A stretch of DNA of 64,000 bases from Cricetomys ansorgei (Eukaryota > Chordata > Mammalia > Rodentia > Nesomyidae). Both the position numbers and the translations under genes were made by a program. The stretch is taken from NCBI GenBank assembly GCA_026225945.1, contig JAMJFZ010001869.1, positions 1 through 64,000 on the forward strand, written 5' to 3'. Below are positions 57,145-64,000 of this stretch, piece by piece (within the stretch, counting starts at the first letter, position 1; each line of letters opens with the position of its first letter). The notes beneath the pieces were generated by a model. It saw nothing but the letters and a program-made list of their open reading frames with translations. It did no database searches and was not told the DNA's origin.

Positions 57145-57212
57145 CAGTGCTAGACATGTAACCAAGAACTTTGCACATTAGTCAATGGCTCAACCAGCTG
57201 CATCCCCACTCT
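57145..57212 (-). mobile_element. ID-like SINE fragment, minus orientation
   Basis: 'cagtgctagacatgtaacca', 'agaactttgcacattagtca' and 'atggctcaaccagctgcatc' resemble the reversed ID/tRNA-Ala-derived head. Confidence 0.5.
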
Positions 57213-57248
57213 CTACTCTGTTTTAATATATTTTAGGTTGTCCCCTAC

Positions 57249-57296
<48 letters not shown>

Positions 57297-57311
57297 ATCT
57301 ATCTATCTATC
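57249..57311. repeat. (CTAT)n microsatellite
   Basis: About 15 tetranucleotide units with one interruption (tatatct). Confidence 0.96.
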
Positions 57312-60226
57312 CTCTTTATAGTTTTATGGCCTGTATATTCCAATTAGTGTTTTGGGGTTTTTTTTCTTCTTTGGAATTACTTTTTGATAGTTTATTTTGG
57401 TGTACTAGAAAGGTAGCAGTAAACAAATTAAGCGTGCTAGTTATGTTACGAAGTTGCTCCATTTAGCAAAATGTCTTTGGGAAAAGACAAGCCAAAGATC
57501 TTATCCAACTCTGAATTCTGGCTCAGCATCACTGGGTTAAGGATCCAGATAAGATTTTGTGATTGTTACATTCTCTCAGGTCATCCAAGTACACTGCTCT
57601 TTAGCTCATACCTTGAATAGCTAGGCTGTGGGCAAAAATCTCTTTACATTATAATTGATACAACATCAGAAATATTTATTTTATTTCATCCATGAAGCTG
57701 GAAAATCTCTTGAGATTCTTTTAGTGACTCTGGAGGTGGTATGATGAATCAGACAAAACAGGGAAGAGCTTGCCTGGGAGGAATTATAACTGGTTGAATG
57801 ATCAAAGACAAGCAATTCTTTAATTAGTGTCTCTATGATGGGAAATTTCTAGAATCTTGGGTTCCTTCTTGGTTCCATATAGTCAAATTATTTTAGTGAT
57901 AATTTGGGTAAGAACACAATTGAGATTCTTGTAAAATCTATAGCTAGGATCTGAGGGGAAAACCAAGACAATAAATAATGATGAATAAACAAGTAAACTA
58001 GAAACTACTTGATGTGAATCTATTAAGTTGCTGCTTTGGGGTATACTTTAAGCTTGAGCAATTTTAACTATTGTTGTGATAAAAAAAAATCCTAAACATA
58101 CTTAAACAAATCTAATGACATAGCCAAATCCAAGTAACTCTGATATTGATTAATGCTGCACGAAAAAAATACAATAGGAGCTAATGTAAATCTCCCAATA
58201 GTTCTAACCAAAGCAGGACAGTAATGGAGAAAACATTATCCCAGGGATGTGGTGTTCTGTGCTTTCCCAGCCCAGATCTGCACATTTTAACTCTGTGTTT
58301 GTTAAATGTCACCACCTCAGAGCATCAAATATTTTTAAGCAACATTAAAACCTCTAACTCAATTAGCACACATGAAGAAGAGATGGTTTCCTCACAGTTG
58401 ATGAGATAAAAAAAAACGAGACAGATTGAAGTCACAGGATCAGAGTGAGTCAGTTGGTGTGCTTTCTGTCTTTGATAGACATGAGTAACTAATAATTTTG
58501 ATTGGTCAGAGGAATATTGCTCAAAACTGCAAAAGCTAGTGTGGTCTGAAACAAGGCTGTATTGCATAGGGAAACCTGGTCCCACCTTAACCTCCTGTGA
58601 TGCCCAGTCACTTCCAGACTTGTGTTTTGCCTGTGCACATATGCTTTAAGAACACACGATAAACCAGTGTTCAGAAGATACTGAGAGACCTAGAATCTAC
58701 AAACTGAAGAAATCCTGAAAGTAGCGAGAAGCTTATACAAAAAGAAGGAAAAGATTTGGCTGTGAGTGTACATGCATAGCTGTGAAAAGTTTTCTGTTAC
58801 GGTTTCAAGTATCTGGAAGGTATCTCAGCAGGCAAGGGGATTTGTCCTTTGCTGTCCTGCAGAAATAAACCAGACCCTATAGTTGGAAACTATAGGAAGA
58901 ATAATTTCTGGGCCACATAAAAATTTTCTGTAGCCACCAGAGTGTGCAAAACCTAATGGACTTCTTCTGAAACTAAATGAATTATTTGTCTCTGGTGGAC
59001 ATTTAATTAGAGTTTGGGAACATCATGATGGACGTGAAAATGCAGGATGGACTTCACGAGGTTCTTGTTTGTCCCTGTTCACTCATTCACTCACGCACTC
59101 GTTCACGTGACTGAGTTATGCTGTCATTACACTCGCACAGTCCAATTTATTTAATTGAAAGGGCAACGATACCGCAAAGCTGGTCAATTATTTTAAATGT
59201 ATCTCTTAGATAATGAATGCTGGATAATTTTGCATAAGAAATAGTTCTTGGTTCATGGGAATTTTGACGGAACGACTTTGTTGTTTATTAGCTGTAACCT
59301 GTTAAAATTCAACCAAGAGCAATGAATATAAGTAGAAAGACAGGTACCAGGAGACTTATGAAGTAGCATTCCCCAAGCAGGGCTTTCTGAAGATGAAAAA
59401 TTCGAAGCAACCCTCTCTTCTCACTACAAAGAAGGTAGCGGACATTGGTAGAAGACACTGTAGTAAAAAGAGAGTCAATCAGGAAGAAATTTCTAAAATA
59501 TATGAATAGTGCCTTTTGCCATAAAAAGATATATTATTTTTCACAATTAATTATTCTTAAAGCCTTGAATTGAAAATTATGTAGGTATTTTCAACATCTC
59601 AAAAACAATTTACTAAATTATCATTTTTCTCATCATAGCTTTCCTGTGTCGTAGTGTTATAACATTAAGAACACACGCAGGAACGTTTCCTTTGGGTATT
59701 CTCTATATAATCCCCTGAGGGTTTTAAATGAATTAGTCTTGCTGCTAACCAACATAGTTACATACACTAAAATGTAACTCAACTGTCTGAAATAAAAACT
59801 AACCTATACAACTTTTTGGGTTTGTTGGGGTTTTATTTGAAATATGCTAACATTTTTTCAATATCTTTTACAAAATTTAATTAAATAAAATCAACTGGGA
59901 CTTCTTTTTTCTCAATGGTGTATGTGAAGTGTGAAATACCTACACAGAAAAGAGTACATAGGCACACTTTAGGGCACTTCTGCCCAGTATGACTTCCTGT
60001 ACTGTAAAAATATCTGATATCTGGATTGTCCAATATGACAGCTTTTAGATATCTCTGGCTGCTGAGTCTACAAATGTGACAGTGCAACCGGATGGGAAAA
60101 GTGTAACACTTGCCAGCACATCTGATTCAAGGCAGCCAAGCATTCTGAAACCCACAAACCAATATTAGGAGAACAGAATGACAAGCCACAGCCTAGGAAG
60201 GAAATTTGCAAAACAGGTGGATGGAC
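57312..60226. other. Longest interval without recognised repeat (2.9 kb)
   Basis: AT-rich, with only short chance frames. I recognise no SINE, LTR, LINE or gene. It may hold unrecognised old repeats or conserved non-coding sequence. Confidence 0.4.
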
Positions 60227-60271
60227 GGATGAATGGATGGAGGATGAATGGATGGAGGATGAATGGATGGA
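60227..60271. repeat. 15-bp minisatellite, three exact units
   Basis: The unit ggatgaatggatgga is repeated three times without a mismatch, with GGAT-type sequence on the left flank. Confidence 0.95.
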
Positions 60272-60329
60272 GACACACAGACAGACAATCTGATAATTTG
60301 CATCTTAAATATACAATACATTCTAAATT

Positions 60330-61095
60330 TTTTAAAAATACCATCTATGAATAAAACGATCAGAATATTTGAGCAGACAATTCACCAAAGAAGAGCATAG
60401 ATCAAAGAAATACATAGAGCAATGTGCTGGCCTCTAGGAAGAAGGGAATCACAGCCATGATGAAACACCCCAGGGTAGCTGGTTGAATAGCTAGAGTTTA
60501 GAAAGACTGACTACATTGAATCTGAGCATGAGAATGAGAAAACCACTGCTCTGTCACACAAGCAACAGGGATGTGGAAATCTACGATCACTTTAAGTGTA
60601 TTTTGACAGTTTTCACAGGTTAAAAAATGTATGCACCACAATCCATGCTCCTGCCACACCAGTTGGACCTTAGTTTATTTCATTTGTTTTATTTTATTTT
60701 ATTATTTTATTTATTTCAGGGTACGGGGTGGGAGGGTGCAACAGGGAGGAATGTGAAGAGGGTGTTATCAAGATACATGGTATGAAACTCAAATCATTAA
60801 TTAAAGTATTATTAAAAATGAATGTACCACATGATCCAGCCATCCACTTCTATTTACATAAAAGTTATGAAGCACAATGTCATGCAGTTACATGCATATG
60901 AATGTTCAAGGTAGGTCTTTAAAATAATGGGTAAAAATTAAGAATAACTCCTCGGTGGGTGAACAGGAAGCCAATAATGATGTGTTCACCAACTAGAATA
61001 CCATCAAAAGGCTGAAGGCATAAAGTCTCACTATACATGGTGGCTCTCAAAATACTCATGCTGATCTTATGCAAATTTCAAAACCACTCATAAGC
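60330..61095 (+). mobile_element. Decayed L1 3' region with a second L1 tail
   Basis: 'agacaattcaccaaagaaga', 'gcaacagggatgtggaaatc' and 'aagaataactcctcggtggg' are late ORF2-like. Between them, 60,720-60,830 is an L1 3' terminus ('ggagggtgcaacagggagga', A-rich end). One old L1 appears to be interrupted by a newer tail. Confidence 0.5.
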
Positions 61096-62139
61096 CCCTC
61101 ATTTATAGTCTCAATATGCCTGCAGAGCAGGAAAGTAATAGAAGTTACTGACTACATATTTTTTTAAAGAGGTACTTTTCTGACAACAGACTCTTGGCCA
61201 GGGAAGGTCTAGAAATTATGTGTTCTAATATTAATAAAAAATTCAGTGACTTCCCTACTACATCAAGGAAGTATTTTTGATGAGAAGAGTAGTCTCCATC
61301 TGTAGAATAAACCGTCATGTGGAGTGAATAAGGGCATGCAAAACCAATCCTACTGCTACACTGAAGGCGTCAACGTCAGAGAGGGGAGGGAAACGAATAC
61401 ATGCTGCACAGACAGGGTAATTTATGCGGCTAATTAATGTGATCAGAGTGCCACAGATGGAGAGAGGGCAGAGGGGGACCTCAGAGGTCAAGTGACAAGG
61501 TTAGCTACTGAGAAAAACCGGTGTCACTCCAAGATACCTCTCTAAGTCCATTTCCACTTTCACTCACCACCAACCTTGTATGGACTTTCATTATTGTGTA
61601 ACTTACCTTAAATAATTGTTGTACTTACAACATACACGATTTGTCTGTGGAGCCTGGTACTATGCCCCCGTGTTGTCTGTTGCTGTTGTTTAAAAGAGCA
61701 TGTAAGTCACCCACTTTACTTTTTGAGAACAAACTTACTGAGGTTAATATCTGAATAGGATTCCCTTTTCTACAGCACAAACATGGACATGTTTGCCTTG
61801 CCCTGTAAGCTTCTGAGCCACATCTCTTAAATTCTAATCTAGAGCAGGGATGGGGGAGAAGCTGGGTTCAATGTTCAGCAACCATTTAATGGTTAGGAAA
61901 TGACCAATATATACCCAGTAATTCCTCTCCCTGGCCTCTGCTGCCATTCAGCAACAATGTGTCTATGTATGTAGATAATTTTTGAGCAAAGATGGAAGAG
62001 ATTTCTCTTTGGCATGAAATAATACTCTCCTCTGCACTCCTCTGCAACATATCAAAGAATTTTTCCAAGATAATTTTGCTAGACTTAGGAATCTGAAATT
62101 CTCTTTTTTGGGAATGTTCCAATCTTAATGTTTGGAAGT
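61096..62139. other. Unrecognised
   Basis: No recognised repeat or gene. Confidence 0.4.
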
Positions 62140-62440
62140 ACTGGCTTGCAGGTTTTTTAAAAATTTATTTTCTCATACAGTACATCCCAACCGCAGTTTC
62201 CCTTCCCTCCATTCCTCCCAGAGTTGTTTTTCCTTTGATTCATTCCCTCCATAAACAATGATAAATATAGTTCTAACTATGAATGAGTTATCCAGGCTCC
62301 AGGACTTTCCCTTCACACACCACACTGCCTCTTGATAGCCTTGCTGGCAGTTGCATATCAACTATATGTTAGCTGTCTGTCATCAGGAGTGAATTCCTCT
62401 TCCCTGTGTTGGGGCTGAAATTAACTTGCTATACAAAGAT
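62140..62440 (-). mobile_element. Rodent L1-type fragment, minus orientation
   Basis: 'aaatttattttctcatacag', 'tacatcccaaccgcagtttc' and 'ccttccctccattcctccca' form a very common rodent repeat text that I associate with L1. The exact family is not certain. Confidence 0.5.
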
Positions 62441-63049
62441 ATTGGCAAACCCAACTCAACCTCATTATATTTAAAGTTTAAAAATTGCCAATAATTCCAC
62501 TATAAATTAACTTTTACCTTGAAAAAATCTGAGTTGACATATTTTTTCCTTGTACCATTTTTTTTTAACTCTGAGGAAAACTCTGCTGTTGTTGTAAATA
62601 CAAATGTAGCTTTATGTGACAGTAAGTGCAAAGGCTCCCTAAATACATTGAATACATATTGAGACAACTAAAAAAGGAATCAGTCTGAACATATGAAAGC
62701 ATTTAAAGGGAACTATCTCAATCAGAAGACAGTCGGGACAGTAATGGAAGCAAAGAAAGATTTTTCCCAGGGAGGACGTTACTTGAATCCAAAGTGAATT
62801 GTGTCCATGTCTAATTATTCATTCAAAGTAAGCCTCTATTCATGACTCATTATCTCGGTTCTGCAGATGTAACAGCACAACAAACATTAGTCTCTAGCTT
62901 CCCAAAGCTCACACTCCAATGGATATGAAACGTTAACTCTTCTAGACCACTTCCCCATGTCCTGAACTCCAGGGTCCACGAAGCCTTCTAGGTTTAAATC
63001 CGGTTTCTATTTCCAAATATAAGGAGAACCTGCTAGGTGATGCAGACAC
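62441..63049. other. Unrecognised
   Basis: No feature seen. Confidence 0.4.
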
Positions 63050-63195
63050 CATAATAGCTATCGCTTGTTGAGCTACTGTGGATGAGCTGATCTTAATCCT
63101 GGTTTAGCTGATCTCAGAGCACATTGATTATATGTTATTTAACAACTCCATGAATGATAATGTCTCTATTTTAGTACTGGGTTTTAGGGAAGTTA
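63050..63195 (-). mobile_element. MIR-like fragment, minus orientation (weak)
   Basis: 'aacaactccatgaatgataa' followed by 'tgtctctattttagtactgg' resembles reversed MIR. Confidence 0.35.
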
Positions 63196-63411
63196 ATATT
63201 GTGAGTTTTAGTGGAAGCCATTTAGCTAACTTATTTATTATTTTTTAAAATATCTGCACCCCTTCATCTTCCCCGCTCCATGGCTGTCCTGTTACTGTAA
63301 TAGCTCATTACAGGTTTAGGCTGATGGCTTTAGTCAGTAGGTTAATTTCCACTTTCCTAGGTGGAAAACCTGGTTTAAGCACGTATCACTATGGCAAGAG
63401 AGCTTACTGGA

Positions 63412-63640
63412 ACTTAGCATGCACCAGGTAATTATTCACAGAAGTACTTTACACAAATGCTCAGATTTAATCTTTAAAATAACTTGGTGTGATGAGAGCT
63501 CATATTATCCACCTTTTCTGGGTGCATAAAATAAAAGCAAAAAAAAATTTAGACGATTCACCCAAGGCCAACCAGAAAATACATAGTAGAAACAAGATGT
63601 GAACATGGGCAAGTCTAACTCCAGAGCTCCTGCTCTGGCT
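63412..63640 (-). mobile_element. MIR SINE, minus orientation
   Basis: 'actttacacaaatgctcaga', 'gagctcatattatccacctt', 'attcacccaaggccaaccag' and 'gtctaactccagagctcctg' are the reversed MIR landmarks over its full length. Confidence 0.75.
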
Positions 63641-63689
63641 CTGTGATGCCCTGCCTGTGGTTTTTAAGTCGTTTGCTGTAATCCCCAGA

Positions 63690-63790
63690 TGACCTGGAAA
63701 GTTAGGCATCATTATCTTTTCTATAGTAGACAGGAAAATGGAAACTTAAGGAGAAGAGACCATATTTTCAAATGTGCTACCAACAAAGTA
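63690..63790 (-). mobile_element. MIR-like fragment, minus orientation (weak)
   Basis: 'ggcatcattatcttttctat' followed by 'gacaggaaaatggaaactta' resembles the MIR core a second time. Confidence 0.35.
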
Positions 63791-64000
63791 TGTTGTCGAT
63801 GTGAATTAAAGTGTATATTCATGTTTATCAATAGTGCATGTTTGGCATTCTTATTTATCATTCCCTTGTGAACTAAATCAGTATGAAAACTTTCCACGTA
63901 ACCTTCCCTGCACGTGTGAGTCTGTGGGCCAGGGGAAATTTATAGCAATAATTTGGAAACACTGAGAACAACTTCAAATCAACTCTTTACATTTATATTT

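Noticed and set aside
1..64000. CRISPR arrays, operons, tRNA or rRNA genes, bacterial or phage genes
   Set aside because: None seen; regular repeats here are microsatellites or transposon units, and tRNA-like boxes belong to B2, B3, B4 and ID SINEs.

Overview
The window looks like nuclear DNA from a rodent, most likely a cricetid (vole, deer-mouse or hamster group). It is dense in rodent SINEs (B1, B2, B3, B4), the rodent hAT element URR1, rodent LTRs and L1 tails, mixed with older mammalian MIR, L2, MER5A and MLT1. The B1 copies carry variants such as 'aactcacagag' that I associate with cricetids more than with mouse. The species is not resolved.

Only one protein-coding gene is supported. 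Positions 134 down to 1 on the minus strand encode the first 44 residues of the arginine-vasopressin receptor V1a (Avpr1a). The reading starts MSFPRGSQD and carries the family's conserved N-terminal WWPL motif, two N-glycosylation sequons and a PPGD segment, then runs off the left edge. The rest of the window is therefore 5' UTR/promoter (about 135-800) and some 63 kb of upstream flank of Avpr1a. I found no other exon, tRNA, rRNA or CRISPR array.

Layout, moving right and so away from Avpr1a: CpG-rich first exon and promoter (1-640). A short compound CT/GT microsatellite follows at 1100-1185, where the pair-bonding-associated Avpr1a microsatellite of voles is expected. A mostly single-copy proximal flank (1190-4530) contains one LTR. 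Next come an LTR-like element with 50-bp tandem units (4530-5281) and an MLT1 (6186-6788). From 7 to 24 kb there are scattered SINEs, MIRs, a URR1 with an exact target duplication, MER5A and LTRs. An old L1 with SINE insertions lies at 24.7-27.2 kb, and mostly unrecognised sequence at 27-34 kb. A retroviral LTR-like block with TATA box and tandem units is at 34.5-35.6 kb. MLT1, L2, L1 tail and URR1 copies fill 36-41 kb. A nested cluster lies at 41.7-46.6 kb, where a 5'-truncated L1 (reverse-transcriptase FADD motif visible) is split by a B1 and by a 1.4-kb LTR-type insertion with a 200-bp internal direct repeat. The rest, 46.6-64 kb, is mixed SINE, LTR and L1 debris and long single-copy stretches.

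Functionally the window is best read as the upstream cis-regulatory territory of one gene whose expression pattern is known to vary between rodent species. Repeat family names are from memory of consensus sequences, not from a database search. Boundaries are approximate unless a target duplication is given.
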